Positions 1 to 11,221 of a stretch of DNA of 64,000 nucleotides are shown in pieces; within the stretch, counting starts at the first letter, position 1, and each line of letters opens with the position of its first letter. Under the pieces are notes generated by a model. That model was given only the letters and a program-made list of their open reading frames with translations, did not search any database and was not told the origin of the DNA. Position numbers and translations under genes: made by a program. The stretch is from Schistosoma mansoni (Eukaryota; Platyhelminthes; Trematoda; Strigeidida; Schistosomatidae), in contig NC_031496.1 of assembly GCF_000237925.1 (NCBI RefSeq), positions 406,480 through 470,479 on the forward strand. Reading direction: 5' to 3'.

Positions 1-1559
1 TCTGTTATAAGATTCATTAAATTTTTACATTTTTCATGAATTTGTTGATTTTCATTTAATAAATTTTGATTTTCATTTTTTAAATTCGAAATTATTTCAT
101 CTTGTTGTATTGTACTACTATTATTAATATGAGTAGTACTGATATCAGTAGTTTTGTGAGTAGTATCGTTACTGATCGCTTTTAATTGGATTATTTCATT
201 TGTTTTTTGTATTAAATCATGTTCTAATTGATGTATACGTAATTCTAATTGTTCTTTATCAGTTTTTAATATAGAATTATTATGATATTCATTATCAAGA
301 TTCAAATTGATAGTTTGTAAACGTATTTCCATTTCTTTTAGATCAGATTGTAAATGATCGCGTTCAAGCTGTAAACTACTTAATTGTTGATATATACTAC
401 TTAATTGTTGATCTGATTCAATTTTATTGATTTTTAATTGTTCTAATTCATTTTGTGATTCAATTAAACGTCTATTTACATCCTTTAAATTAATTTGATC
501 TTTAGCTGTTTGACATTCTAAAATTTGATAGGATTGTTTTAATTCATTTAATGCTTGTTCTGTTAATTTTTGACGTTCCAATGATTCATTTAATAAAATC
601 TGATGATTCGGTTTCATATCGGTAGTCGTCGTATTATTGTGGTTCGAACCCCGTGAGAACATTTCCAAATAACGATGATAACGATTAAATGTGAAACCGG
701 CAAATGATAAATTACTACCAGTAAAATATGCAGGTGGTTGTGGTCGAGCCGGAGCGAATGCACCACCACTATGTGGTAATTTTGCACCACCACCACCACT
801 ACCATCTGAACTTAAGTCTCTTTCATCAAAATTAATATTAGATGTATCTGTTTCAGAATTAACAATTGGTTGAATTGGTGCATTCTCTGAACGTAATTGT
901 TCCCATTGTATTGATTTAAAGAATACATGGGATTTCACTTGTTGAGCAGCAGCAACAGCTCGATTATTTTTTGCTGATTTAATTTCAATTTCTGTTAATA
1001 AATCAAATGAACCTAAACGAGTTGTAGATGATTTTAATAAATCTTTAATAAATAATTCTGTTTCCGGTGAGATTGGATCCGCGTCCGTTGGTATACGTAA
1101 AGATTTTTCATGACCTAATATACGACTATAAGTTTCAACTAATGATTGTCCATAAAAAGCAGGTTCACCAAAAAACATTTCATATGCAATCACACCTAAT
1201 GCCCACCAATCACAAGCAGGTCCAATTTTACCAGCTTTAGCTTGACAACTTAACATTTCAGGACTAATATAATCTGGTGTACCAATAGGTGATGTACAAT
1301 AATAATAACCATCTTCACCAACACGTACACAAGAACCAAAATCAGCCAGCTTTAAATGTCCACCAGCATCTAATAACATATTATCTGGTTTTAAATCACG
1401 ATGAATAAAACCTAATTCATGTAATGCTTCAAGAGCTAGGACAGTTTCTGCTAGATAAAATCTTGCAATAGTTTCATCAAATGTATCATATTTTTCTAAC
1501 CAATAATATAAATCACCACCAGGCATATATTCCATGCATAAGTAAACATTGTCTTTATC
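1..1559 (-). CDS. ROCK: Rho-associated kinase, exon 3 (catalytic lobe, C-tail, start of coiled coil), partial at the window edge
   Basis: A single open exon runs leftward from an acceptor at 1,561-1,560 to the window edge with no stop. It begins DKDNVYLCMEYMPGGDL (hinge). The catalytic loop HRDLKPDN is at about residues 194-201 and DFG at about 214-216. The activation and P+1 segment PIGTPDYISPEM, CDWWALGV and RLG follow. The AGC C-tail comes next, with TDTSNINFDE and a hydrophobic motif in LSFAGFTF, as in ROCK (LPFVGFTY). A Gly/Pro-rich insert (GSGGGG, RPQPP) sits between tail elements and is longer than in vertebrates. Residues beyond about 430 form a Leu/Gln/Asn-rich heptad coiled coil (ERQKLTEQALNELKQ onward), matching ROCK's central coiled coil. 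Rho-binding, PH and C1 regions would lie outside the window. MRCK is the main alternative for the kinase lobe alone; exon 1 argues for ROCK. Confidence 0.92.
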
Positions 1560-1804
1560 CTGTCAGAAAAAAATAAACAAAACAGTTTCTATGGTAAGAA
1601 ACAAATTTCTCTTAACAAAACTATGAAAAGGATTAAGTTCATTACGACATATGAAATGGATATTCATTATTATGATTATAGACTGTTATGGTGTTCCACT
1701 TATGACTCCCAAAGAACTTTTCACGACTGTTTGATCTATCGCTGAATAAGCATAAACGTATTTTTCAGAAGGGGTTTGGTAGAGATTTTAATAATTTTAT
1801 AGAG

Positions 1805-1955
1805 TTGAGATCATAAGTCAATTAAAGTTAGACCACCATGGAAAACCTGAAAACACTGGATGGCCGTTTCGACTTATTGTGGGACTCCTCAGTAGCAGTG
1901 CGTATCCATGATCCCGCCTCGCGAGATTCGAACCCAGGACCTACTAGTCTCGAGA
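1805..1955 (-). mobile_element. Hammerhead SINE, family B, minus copy
   Basis: The minus strand runs from a tRNA-like B box (GGGTTCGAATCTCG) through a hammerhead domain to the family tail (CTTTAATTGACTTATGATCTC). The 5' A-box part is missing beyond about 1,955. Confidence 0.8.
1853..1901 (-). ncRNA. Hammerhead ribozyme motif (family B)
   Basis: The minus strand carries core CTGAGGA, stem II GTCCC..., GAAAC, and a predicted NUH cleavage site AUC instead of GUC. Stem I is GCACTG/CAGTGT. All core bases are present. Confidence 0.65.
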
Positions 1956-2032
1956 GTATTTCACTAAAATGTCTTTTTATCATAAAACATTGACTAGTAG
2001 CCAAAAAAATTTCCTCTTGTTAACGATATTAT

Positions 2033-2700
2033 TTACTGAAATTACACAATCGTACTTATATCTCCATCCTATAAATGCATTTTGTGCTTGATTGGACAGC
2101 ATCAGTGCAACTCCTTGTGTATGTAGGGCATTTTCTTCTTCATCGCTGAAGTATAACAGAAGATCCCCTGAAGAGATAGTCGTTGTTGTCCAAACTGTGT
2201 CCAATGTGCTTCATTGATCCCAAGCAACTACAGGTTGTATCTCCTCATTTCTGTATCAATTTGGAAGACTCTCTCGGTCTCCCACATTGTACGAGCATTC
2301 TATGTACCTGAATTAATGGTTGCTCTGGTCGTCAGAAGAGGCATCGGCTTCGTGACTTCCGAAGGAACTTAGCTTTCACCGTGGGGTGTCGTAACTCTTC
2401 TAAATGAAGACCTTCTGATTCACAGGGCAGAGTTTAAATGATTTGAATGATTTTTCCTAGTTAGCGTTCTTTTAGCGAGTTAGTTTTCTACGAGATGGGG
2501 TCGCTACCCCCATGCCCAACCCTCCAGAAGTAGCCCACGAAAAGGCTACAGGCAGAGTTGTACTTATGTACATGTAAAGATTTAAGTTTTATCCGTTGTT
2601 AGTTATATTAAAGTTAGTATTTTGATTAGTCTCTATCGGCATAACGGGCATCATAAGCGAATCATCTCGACATTGTCTTTAAGTACAAGTTTTAGTGAAA
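2033..2700 (-). mobile_element. RTE-type LINE 5' fragment
   Basis: This is an inverted counterpart of 3,487-4,165. Read leftward it holds the 5' untranslated region and an endonuclease start (SSGDLLLYFSDEEENALHTQ, then GVALMLSNQAQNAFIGWR). Homology stops abruptly at about 2,033, just after TGTAATTTCAGTA. Confidence 0.8.
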
Positions 2701-2879
2701 TTGTATTGACGTTAGTAATGGAATTTAGGATATGTGTATCGTCCCAACTAGACGTACCAACATCCTATTCTTGATTACATTGAAAACTTGTAACTAACTA
2801 AAGACACTATCAAGACAATACACTTAAGATCTATAATTAAACAATCACCTTGAATTCTAGTATCCAACTATTTTAAAAT

Positions 2880-3110
2880 ATTTTCATAGTTGAAATCATG
2901 AGTCAATTGAAGCTCGACTAACATGAAAAACCTGGAAGCACTGGACGGCCGTTTCATCCTATTATGGGACTTCTCAGTGGCAGTGCGCATCCACGATCTC
3001 GCCTCGCGAGATTCGAACCCAGGACCTACCAGTCTCGTGCTTCCTGATTTTCCATGGTGGCCTACCTTCAATTGACTCATGATTTCAACTATGAAAATAC
3101 TGGAATCTCC
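2880..3110 (-). mobile_element. Hammerhead SINE, family B, with an inverted tail copy
   Basis: A minus-strand copy (2,888-3,040, hammerhead at 2,938-2,986 with a core change CTGAGAA) is followed at 3,045-3,105 by the same tail in plus orientation (CTTCAATTGACTCATGATTT). This gives a hairpin-like arrangement. Confidence 0.75.
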
Positions 3111-3179
3111 ACAAAACTCCTACTGATCTATTTTAAAAGAATACTAATAGTTATCCGTACCACATAGAATCATCCGAAC

Positions 3180-3463
3180 ATAAATTATAAACCATTTGGA
3201 TATCAAATCTAACCACAGGAGTGTTATTTAATGAATTATAAATAGTAAAATAATGTAAAACCAATTAATCATTTGACAAAAGTGAAGTAGATAAAAAAAA
3301 CTAAGGAATGTGTTATTTAAAAACAACTGATTATCCAATTTTTTTCTTTTTCTAGTATCGAAGTGGAGTGAAGGGATGGAGAAAGAGCTATGGAACATAA
3401 AACAACTGTTCAATACATTTTTTTCTTGGTTTCTAATCGTTGTATTAGAGAAAAGGTAAAATA
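3180..3463. repeat. Left copy of a roughly 285-bp direct repeat flanking the deleted LINE
   Basis: The segment from CATAAATTATAAACCATTTG to GTATTAGAGAAAAGGTAAAA matches 4,596-4,890 closely in the same orientation. Differences are mainly A-run and G-run lengths. Confidence 0.85.
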
Positions 3464-3486
3464 AAAATAAAACTTGCGTCCTGTAT

Positions 3487-4590
3487 ATGAAAACTTGTAC
3501 TTAAAGACAATGTCGGGACGAATCGCTCATGATGCCGGATATGCCGATAGAAACTGATTAAAATACAATCTTTAATATAATTAACAAGGGAAAAACTTAA
3601 ATCTTTACATATACATAAGTATAACTTAGCCTGTAGCCTCTCCGGGGGCTACTTCTGGTCCTAAGCCGGAATAAAGGAGGAGGGTTGCGCATGGGGGAAG
3701 CGATCCCATCTCGTAGAAAACTAACTCGCTAAAAGAACGCTAACTAGGAAAAATCATTCAAATCATTTAAACTCTGCCCTGTGAATCAGAAGGTCTTCAT
3801 TTAGAAGAGTTACGACACCCCACGGTGAAAGCTAAGTTCCTTCGGAAGTCACGAAGCCGATGCCTCTTCTGACGACCAGAGCAACCATTAATTCAGGTAC
3901 ATAGAATGCTCGTACAATGTGGGAGACCGAGAGAGTCTTCCAAATTGATACAGAAATGAGGAGATACAACCTGTAGTTGCTTGGGATCAATGAAGCACAT
4001 TGGACACAGTTTGGACAACAACGACTATCTCTTCAGGGGATCTTCTGTTATACTTCAGCGATGAAGAAGAAAATGCCCTACATACACAAGGAGTTGCACT
4101 GATGCTGTCCAATCAAGCACAAAATGCATTTATAGGATGGAGACATGTGTACGATTATGTAATTTCAGTATCATTAGAAGATGGTTGGAAAAGAGTTAGG
4201 AGTGGCCAAACCAAAACGTGGCATCAGTGCTTGAAGTCATTAACTTCTAGTCTGAGCTAATTTGGTAGATGCAGATTACTTGGTTGGGGTCCGCGTGACT
4301 ATCGTAATCAATGGTTGGAGACTGTGTGTGACATGGCTCAGAATCGATCACAATGGAGTAGGTGTATACACTCTTTATCTTCCCTTAAACTTTGAGAATA
4401 AAATTGCTTCATATCTGTCTTTCTTGCTGTTCGATATCCTTATATACAACCTACCTTTTATATATTACCGCCACTAAAATAACTACTTCTACGAATCCGG
4501 TGTTCATCTTGTTGTGCTAACGAGGTATGGCAACTTGGACTGATGCATATATGTGCCTGGTCCTACGTTGTAGCTGACTGACTGATCATC
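3487..4590 (+). mobile_element. Internally deleted LINE: 5' end joined to 3' end
   Basis: The left part (3,487-4,165) is the same 5' UTR and endonuclease start as the copy at 2,033-2,700. At about 4,168 it jumps to the C-terminal domain of a LINE (EDGWKRVRSGQTKTWHQ, LGWGPRDYRNQWLET). The 3' untranslated tail follows, ending TGTAGCTGACTGACTG (4,590). Nearly the whole RT is absent. Because the 5' half resembles the SR2/RTE-like family and the 3' half the other LINE family, this may be a chimera. Confidence 0.8.
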
Positions 4591-4595
4591 AGAAG

Positions 4596-4890
4596 ATAAA
4601 TTATAAACCATTTGGAAATCAAATCTAACCACAAGAATGTTATTTAATGAGTTAGAAAAAAAAAAGTAAAATAATGTAAAACCAATTAATCATTTGACAA
4701 AACTGAAGTATATAAAAAAACTAAGGAATGTGTTATTTAAAAACAACTGATTATCAATTTTTTTTATTTTTTCTAGTATCGAAGTGGGGGTAGGGGGGTA
4801 AGAAGGGAGAAAGAGCTATGGAACATAAAACAACTGTTCAATACATTTTTTTTCTTCGTTTCTAATCGTTGTATTAGAGAAAAGGTAAAA
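4596..4890. repeat. Right copy of the roughly 285-bp direct repeat
   Basis: Same orientation as 3,180-3,463. The two copies bracket the LINE at 3,487-4,590 almost exactly. Confidence 0.85.
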
Positions 4891-5599
4891 AAAAAACGAC
4901 AATTCCAAATAGATAGTTATCAAAAAGAATAAGAAGAAAGTGTTTTCTTCAAAACACTCACTCTGAATCTATTACCACTTAAATAGTTTTATGATTATGA
5001 TTATTATTACTACTTTTTTTAGTGCCATTTCTGGTGTAACCTTATGTTACTATCGCACCATTATTGATCAAAAGTTAAGAGTTAACTAAATATTTCTGGA
5101 AAAAAAAAAGTAATCTGAGGCACATACAAATATCTACATGTATATAAATACGCACACACACACACAGAGGCCATGTGTGACCTTGACATTCAAATTAGTC
5201 GTGTAACTATATATATATATATATATATTAAAATGAAATACATTGGATATTTAATGACAAAAAAATAACCTTCAAAGTGAATGTACGGTAATTTTGATCT
5301 TTACAAGATGAATATATTTAATGTCGATGACTTTTCTAAAGATTCATTTTAAGTAGTATTAGTAGTAGTAGGATGAATGTAGTTGGGTATAGCATATGAC
5401 CAATGATGTTAACATTTATTTTGTAATTTTATGTTATGAAAGAACATTATATTTAGAAAAAACTAGTGAAAATTAGGCAGTACTTGTTAAGTGTTTCGTT
5501 CTAGTATGAGATCTCTTTTAGGAATGTACATTCATAACATTGTCAGAGATCGAACCTAAGATCCTGTAAGTCTCAAAAAGGGAGTTTAACCTTTAGATT
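4891..5599. other. ROCK intron, unassigned AT-rich DNA
   Basis: A short (CA)n at 5,153-5,166 and (AT)n at 5,208-5,228. Otherwise nothing recognised. Confidence 0.5.
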
Positions 5600-6145
5600 G
5601 ATGAAGTAGTGAAACTTGATTAGTTGAGATAGCTAGGACACGTGTTACATATGCACAACTACCGGCTGCCCCGATGTGAGATGTTTTATGGTGTAGGAGT
5701 AAGTTGGAAGAAAGATAGGGGCGGACAGATCAAAACGTAGCACAAATCCATGAAGTCACTGACAAGTGGACTGAACCATGTTGGTAGGTGTAGACTACCT
5801 GGTTGGAATTCGTGAGATGATAAAAACCGATGGTTAGAGACCTTGAATGACATGGTTCAAAATCGTTTGCAATGGCAAAGATGTATTCACTCATTGTGTT
5901 CTTTCAAATTCTAATCTTCTGAATTCCTCATGTCCCTATCCTTATTCTCTTTCCAAATTTATTTCACTGCATTATACTCCTTCAATAACATCTTCAAACC
6001 CTTATCTTTTACATAATGCTTATACTCTTACTACCTCTACCACTATGGGATTTGAATCGACAAATGCATCTCTGTGCTAATGTGGTATGGCGACTCGAAG
6101 TGATGTACATACGTATGAAGTTCTACGTTGTGACTGACTGGCTTA
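5600..6145 (+). mobile_element. LINE 3' end (C-terminal domain and 3' UTR)
   Basis: Degraded C-terminal domain: LGHVLHMHNYRLPRCEM, GVGVSWKKDRGGQIKT, HVGRCRLPGW, RWLETLNDMVQNRLQW. A 3' UTR follows, ending TACGTTGTGACTGACTGGC. Confidence 0.78.
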
Positions 6146-6349
6146 ACCTTTAGATCCCCGAGTCGAGATCCGATGGTTTATATTTACAACTTTAGTCAAC
6201 TCGTGATATTGAGCGACCATCATCTGTTACCACTGATGATATTTGTCTCACCTCCGACTCCACTAGTCAAGATTCCTTCCCAGAACTCAAAGAATTACCT
6301 CTCAAAGTTAGTCACTTTTAAGCGTCTAATGGTTTATTAGTATAGTAAG

Positions 6350-6866
6350 TGTTGTGTCCCGATAAGAATAATGAATGATCACTTTGGGATCCATTTATGG
6401 GCCAATACCATGCATATATTTCCTATCGTATAATTGTTAATTAACTAAACTATTCATATTCATGTCCCTCTTATTATGAGCTTTATTTTGACCTATGGAA
6501 CTATTATCATACGATTTACCATTCTCGAGTTATCCTTAGTCTATTAATTACTGTTCCCCCTATTCACAGCCACATTTGGCTAAATCTTGTACTAATGTTG
6601 TTTCCTATTTTATGGTACGATGTGGTCTGTCTGTTTGGTATATAAACTCAGTATGTTTGAAATAAATGATTCATACCGCAGAGGCTGAGATTGGTGTTCT
6701 AGACTTCACTGGCTGGGCTAGGCAGAAAGCAGGACCGATAACTACTCTACACTACTCGTACAGGTTTTATGCGTCATCGGTCCGATCGATAAATCACTGC
6801 TCTCTGATTGGCAGTATTATCACGTAATAATACATGAACAGGGCATCCAGGCAACAAGTTATAACA
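6350..6866 (+). mobile_element. Possible solo LTR
   Basis: A 517-bp segment beginning TGTTGTGTCCC and ending TTATAACA, with a TATATAAAC box near 6,640 and AATAAA at 6,661-6,666, as in an LTR promoter/R region. No target duplication or second LTR was found, so this is tentative and its family is unknown. Confidence 0.4.
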
Positions 6867-7829
6867 AAAGTTATTGTTATTCACCTAACTACCAGATGTT
6901 AAAGATCTAATTAGAGAAAACGTTTACAGATTTTATCGGTATAACCCAGAGTAGATAGTGGACAGAAAAATGTTGATGATTTTGCAGAAATGTTTGAACC
7001 TACAAGATTTCCAAATGCCCTAGTATAGTCAGTACTGAACAGATATTTATCACAGATTCAGGTAATTTACTCAAAAATGTAACGCCAAAAGTAAATATTT
7101 GGCGTTTACACTGGATTAGTGAATACAAGTAGGAATACCTCGGCTCTAAAATAAATGATCCATAAGGTATCCAGGCGATCCTGGGAGGATAAAGTGACGT
7201 AAAAACCTTATTTAGTTGATAAATATCATGAAATGCATCTCTGGGTGTGCTAAGTTTGAACAGATTACGATGTCACCTAAACCAGCGAACAGAACGAATG
7301 CCAGCAACACATGAACAGGACAGACTAAACTATTCCACTGAGTCCCAGCCCTGCTAATTAGAGGGAGGTGATTGGATATAGCCGAGGGAAATGTATATTC
7401 GACAAGCAGCCGTGAAGCACATAACTCAAGTGTATATATACAGTATTAAAATGTCTTTGAGGAAACGTAAAATAGCGTACTAAAAGAAGAACCAAACCAA
7501 TGAAATTTAAGGTCTTTCCAAGTGGGAAATACAAACTGAAGGTAAAAGTGAGAAATTCAAATTTTCAAAATAAAATTATAAAACTAAGAAGTTTACCAAA
7601 CGATTTCTAAGGATCTGGCATCCTCAACAGGATGTTATCCTACAGTTTTGTGGATTATATCTTTAAGTAAAATGCTCAGTAGATAGTGTTTATTGAAAGT
7701 TTATAATATGAGTATAACGGAAATCCCATTTGTGTGACTTAGAACAGAAGGGGTTTTGTGGAGAATTTAGTATTTTCATAGTTGAAATTCTCCATAAAAC
7801 CCCTTATGATTTATAATCATATGCTCATT
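6867..7829. other. ROCK intron, unassigned
   Basis: Nothing coding seen. A short inverted pair of family B tail sequence (CATAGTTGAAATTCTCC) lies near 7,760-7,805. Confidence 0.4.
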
Positions 7830-8190
7830 AGTGACTGACTTCAAGAGATATTTCCTTGAGTTCTAGTGGGAAGCAATAACCAGTGGAGTTCAACCAAGTC
7901 TCTTGTAGAGATATCAACTCACTGAAGACAATTGGTGAACGGTTGCTCAAACTGCTTGGATTGGTTGAAGTTGGACATTAACACCGTTGGATGCCGGCCA
8001 TCTCAGTGGTCTAGAGGTTAAGTGCTCTGACGCAAGACTGGTAGGTCCTGGGTTCGAATCTCGTGAGTGCAGGATCGTGGTTGCGCACTGCCACTGAGGA
8101 GTCCCATAATAAGACGAAACGGCCGTCCAGTGCTTCCAAGTTTCCCAGGGTGGTCTAGCTTCAATTGACTCATGATTTCAACTATGACTT
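7830..8190 (+). mobile_element. Hammerhead SINE, family B, nearly complete plus copy
   Basis: The order is: a family-specific upstream stretch, GATGCCGGCCATCTCAGTGG and CTAGAGGTTAAG (A-box like), GGGTTCGAATCTCG (B box), the hammerhead domain, and the tail GCTTCAATTGACTCATGATT. It is the best complete copy for defining the family here. Confidence 0.85.
8085..8133 (+). ncRNA. Hammerhead ribozyme, core intact (family B)
   Basis: Stem I is GCACTG/CAGTGC. Core CTGAGGA is at 8,094-8,100, stem II follows (one mismatch), GAAAC is at 8,116-8,120, a minimal palindromic stem III sits around CGGCCG, and the predicted cleavage is after GTC (8,125-8,127). It matches the CUGANGA...GAAA...NUH consensus known from schistosome satellite ribozymes. 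Confidence 0.8.
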
Positions 8191-8864
8191 AGAACATACA
8201 TTTAAGCAAACAACACTCGCTTCAATTGAATTCTTCTCACGTTTTGTTCTTGAGTAAAATTATACTTATGCACACATATGAAAAAAGATTAAAAAACCAC
8301 CAACCGAAACAACCTATAAACCAGTGATAACAATTAGTCACAATAAATAAAGAGTGGATTGATAGTGTAACCAGTGTCATAGTGATGATATGAATAATAA
8401 AGACCTAGTGGTGAGACATACAGACAGACAATCTCAGTTTGTTTCTTGTATACAGAAGAGGTTATAGGGGTTCAAACCAATAACTCGTCTTTCTGTTTAA
8501 ACATGTCACAACTTTAATCTGGGAAGTCATGGTAAGTGGTCCTAATCATTTTTTTTCATCCCTTCAGTTTGTTTCTTATCACACCTCTCGTATTTGTTTA
8601 CGTAACTTCCAATGATTACAATTTTAATAACGTCGAATTTATTTTTAAAGGTTCAATCTATCACCACTTATGTTAAAAATATACATCCATGTTGTTATGC
8701 CGTTTTTTATTATGATTATAACTACCATTTACTGCACATGTTATCAGACTATTCATTTGTATCTACCAATTATAATAAGCTGTTATCATCTATACAACAT
8801 TGTTATCATCGACCCAGAAGTTGTTTGAACTAGTTTTCATTTATTTCTCATTTACAAATCAAGT
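8191..8864. other. ROCK intron, unassigned AT-rich DNA
   Basis: No repeat or coding signal recognised. Confidence 0.4.
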
Positions 8865-9295
8865 GATTTGTGTGACGGCTATGATACTGCCTAGGTACTC
8901 AAACTGAAGCAGCTGGTTTTATTAGGGGGACACAATCGGAGCCTTTGATCTAAAGGTCTGATCCACAAGGCAGTCAGGAGATGTGGTCACATGGTAACCG
9001 GTGACCAATAATTAGTTCATACCCCGTTTGTTCCTTCAGGATCCTGAAGTCCCTGTGCACGATTGGTTTGAAATCAAGGTTTTCCAACTCCCCTAGGTGG
9101 ATCCTACATATCTATCAACCTGGTTAAAGCACCGAACGTTCACTTTTCGTCCACTCAATTTCGTAAAGAACGGCAATGCCGCGAGAAAGCAGTGAGTAGG
9201 ACTTCCTTGACTGCATACGCGTGGCCTTGTGAGAACATTTGGAGAGGGAGAGCTGACTACTCCCATCCTCGGTCATACCAGGGTATAGGAAATTT
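8865..9295 (-). mobile_element. Repeat C copy
   Basis: Minus orientation relative to the A-rich tail. Diagnostic pieces are AAAGGTCTGATCCACAAGG, TCCAACTCCCCTAGGTGG and ATACCAGGGTAT. Confidence 0.8.
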
Positions 9296-9481
9296 TTTAC
9301 CATTCAGTATTTATAAAAAGACAATAAGAAATTTAGTTCTAAAACGTCCATAATAGTGAGTGAAATGTGACTGTCTAGCAATGGGATCTAAAACGAGAAT
9401 TTCATTAACGGAATAATCTAAAAAAAACTGAATTGAAATTTATATATGTTACACGAGTGAGTAGATTTCTGAATTCAGCAG

Positions 9482-9645
9482 CTATGTCGGTAACAAGTTA
9501 AGCGTTTGAAGCAAAAGGTACTTGGGCTTAAATTCCGGGGTGAACAGTAACTCTGAAATGCAAATACACTCAGCTATCGAATCCCAGATAAGACGAAAAG
9601 CCCGTCCTAGATTCCACTACTAGCCACATTCTATCAATTCTATGA
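9482..9645 (+). mobile_element. SMalpha-type hammerhead repeat, degraded
   Basis: Recognisable from GTTTGAAGC, AGGTACTTGGG, CATACTCAGCT-like stem I, AAGACGAAAAGC and CGTCCTAGATTCCACTACTAG. The ribozyme core is mutated. Confidence 0.65.
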
Positions 9646-9814
9646 AAAAAATAGTGATGTAATAGCTACATCTACATAATCTGCACAGGATGAAAATGCG
9701 CTAAATAAGACTAATGCATAGAAGTATCGCTGATTAGTGAGACATACGACTGAAATAAGGTCATTTTAGCAAGAATATGATGGTAAATTAATTCCTTTAT
9801 CCTTATACTAATAA

Positions 9815-10110
9815 AAATGTAACTTCAATAGTTGAGATCATGAGTCAATTGAAGCTAGACCACCATAGAAAATCTGGAAGCACTGGACGGCCGTTTCATC
9901 CTATTGTGGGACTCTTCAGCAGTGCGCATTCACGATCCAGCCTCGCGAGATCCCAACCCAGGACTTATCAGTCTCGCACGCGAGCGCTTAACCTCTAAGA
10001 CCACTGAGATGACCGGCATCCAACGATGTTAATGTCTAACTTCAACCGATCCACGAAATTGAACGATACATCCATCATTGTCTTCAGTGAGTTACTACCT
10101 GATAATAGTT
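9815..10110 (-). mobile_element. Hammerhead SINE, family B, minus copy
   Basis: A full-length minus copy: A-box-like CTTAGAGGTTAAGCGCTCGC, a B-box region, the hammerhead, and the tail GCTTCAATTGACTCATGATC at the left. Confidence 0.85.
9879..9924 (-). ncRNA. Hammerhead ribozyme, core intact (family B)
   Basis: The minus strand reads GCACTG, CTGAAGA, GTCCC-ACAATA-GGAT, GAAAC, GGCCGTC, CAGTGC. All consensus core positions are present and stem II pairs fully with one G-U. Confidence 0.82.
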
Positions 10111-10244
10111 AATAGTTTGAACAACTACTTCAAAGAGATAGTGGTGGATTTCAAACACATTTTATTCACACAACGAAACAAGTTTACAGTATCTATTACC
10201 CTTGATAGTATGAACGGTGTACTTTATAAAACATTTGATTGTTT

Positions 10245-10545
10245 AAATTCATTTAGTATTGTTTGTTTGAATCTTCCCATCGATGTGTTAGGACTGCAAC
10301 TGGTCAGTCTCTAATTAGCATATGTGCATACTGTGCGTAATGCCTCGATATAGCCTTAATTCACAAGCACTTTAAGCAAAGATGGATAGTGGCTAGCAGT
10401 GGAATCCAGGACGCGCGTTTCGTTCTATTTGGGACCAGTCAGCTGGATGCACCTGCATCTCAGAGTTGATGTACACTCTGGGACTCGAACCCAGTACCTT
10501 TCGCTTCACACGCCATCGCGTTATCCACTCGGCCACTGAGTCCTG
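10245..10545 (-). mobile_element. SMalpha-type hammerhead repeat, minus copy
   Basis: The minus strand has a tRNA-like head (GGACTCAGTGGCCGAGTGG, GGGTTCGAGTCCCAGAGTG), a hammerhead at 10,402-10,448 with an altered core (CTGACTG), and a tail down to GAATTTAAAC at 10,245. It matches the known schistosome SMalpha satellite/SINE. Confidence 0.85.
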
Positions 10546-10845
10546 CATGCACATATGCCAAATAGAGACTAAACAGTTGAAGTCCTAACACATCAATGGG
10601 AAGATTCAAACAAACAATACTAAATGAATTTAAACTTCACCCCATCGCACAAGCAAGTGGCTATCAGGACTCAGTGGCCGAGTGGATAACGCGATGGCGT
10701 TTGAAGCGAAAGGTACTGGGGTTCGAGTCCCAGAGTGAAGATCAACTCTGAGATGCAGGTACATCCAGCTGACGAGTCCCAGATAGGGCGAAACGTGCGT
10801 CCTGGATTTCGCTGCTAGACACTATCCATCTTTGCTTACAATTTG
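10546..10845 (+). mobile_element. SMalpha-type hammerhead repeat, plus copy
   Basis: It begins with the 3' tail of one unit (10,550-10,635) and continues into the head of the next (CAGGACTCAGTGGCCGAG, 10,669 on), so it is a head-to-tail fragment. It stands in inverted orientation to 10,245-10,545. Confidence 0.85.
10763..10807 (+). ncRNA. Hammerhead ribozyme, core intact (SMalpha)
   Basis: Stem I is ATCCAG/CTGGAT. The core is CTGACGA (10,769-10,775), stem II GTCCC-AGATA-GGGC, GAAAC (10,790-10,794), a minimal stem III, and GTC at 10,799-10,801. This is the canonical schistosome hammerhead arrangement. Confidence 0.85.
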
Positions 10846-11221
10846 ATTGTTTAGTTGTTATTTCAATAATTCTACATTTACAAAGTATTGATACATTATG
10901 ACAATATTAAAAGTTGACTATCTCTCACAATTGAAATCTTTTTGAAATAGTGTAAACTTATTCTGATAGCATTGAATACATATAACTTTAGTAAGATAAG
11001 AAATGAAGAGTTTAAAAGCCAGTCCCCTAGTACAACAGTGAATTAGTGATATTGATAGTGTTAGATTGATAAGGCTCTAAACATTCATCATCTGAAATGT
11101 TCAAACATTTGTACTGAACATGATAGATCACTGTCTGCTTGACATAGGCTGTTGGGTGAAGTGAGACTAAAAAAAATTATCCAAACATTTAGACAAAGAG
11201 ATAATGATAATAGTGTATAAG
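10846..11221. other. ROCK intron, unassigned
   Basis: Nothing recognised. Confidence 0.4.

Noticed and set aside
8612-8833. 73-codon frame starting MITILITSNLF
   Set aside because: AT-rich intronic DNA, no domain and no splice context.
10078-10314. 78-codon frame starting MSSVSYYLIIV
   Set aside because: Overlaps the tail of an SMalpha repeat and has no domain.
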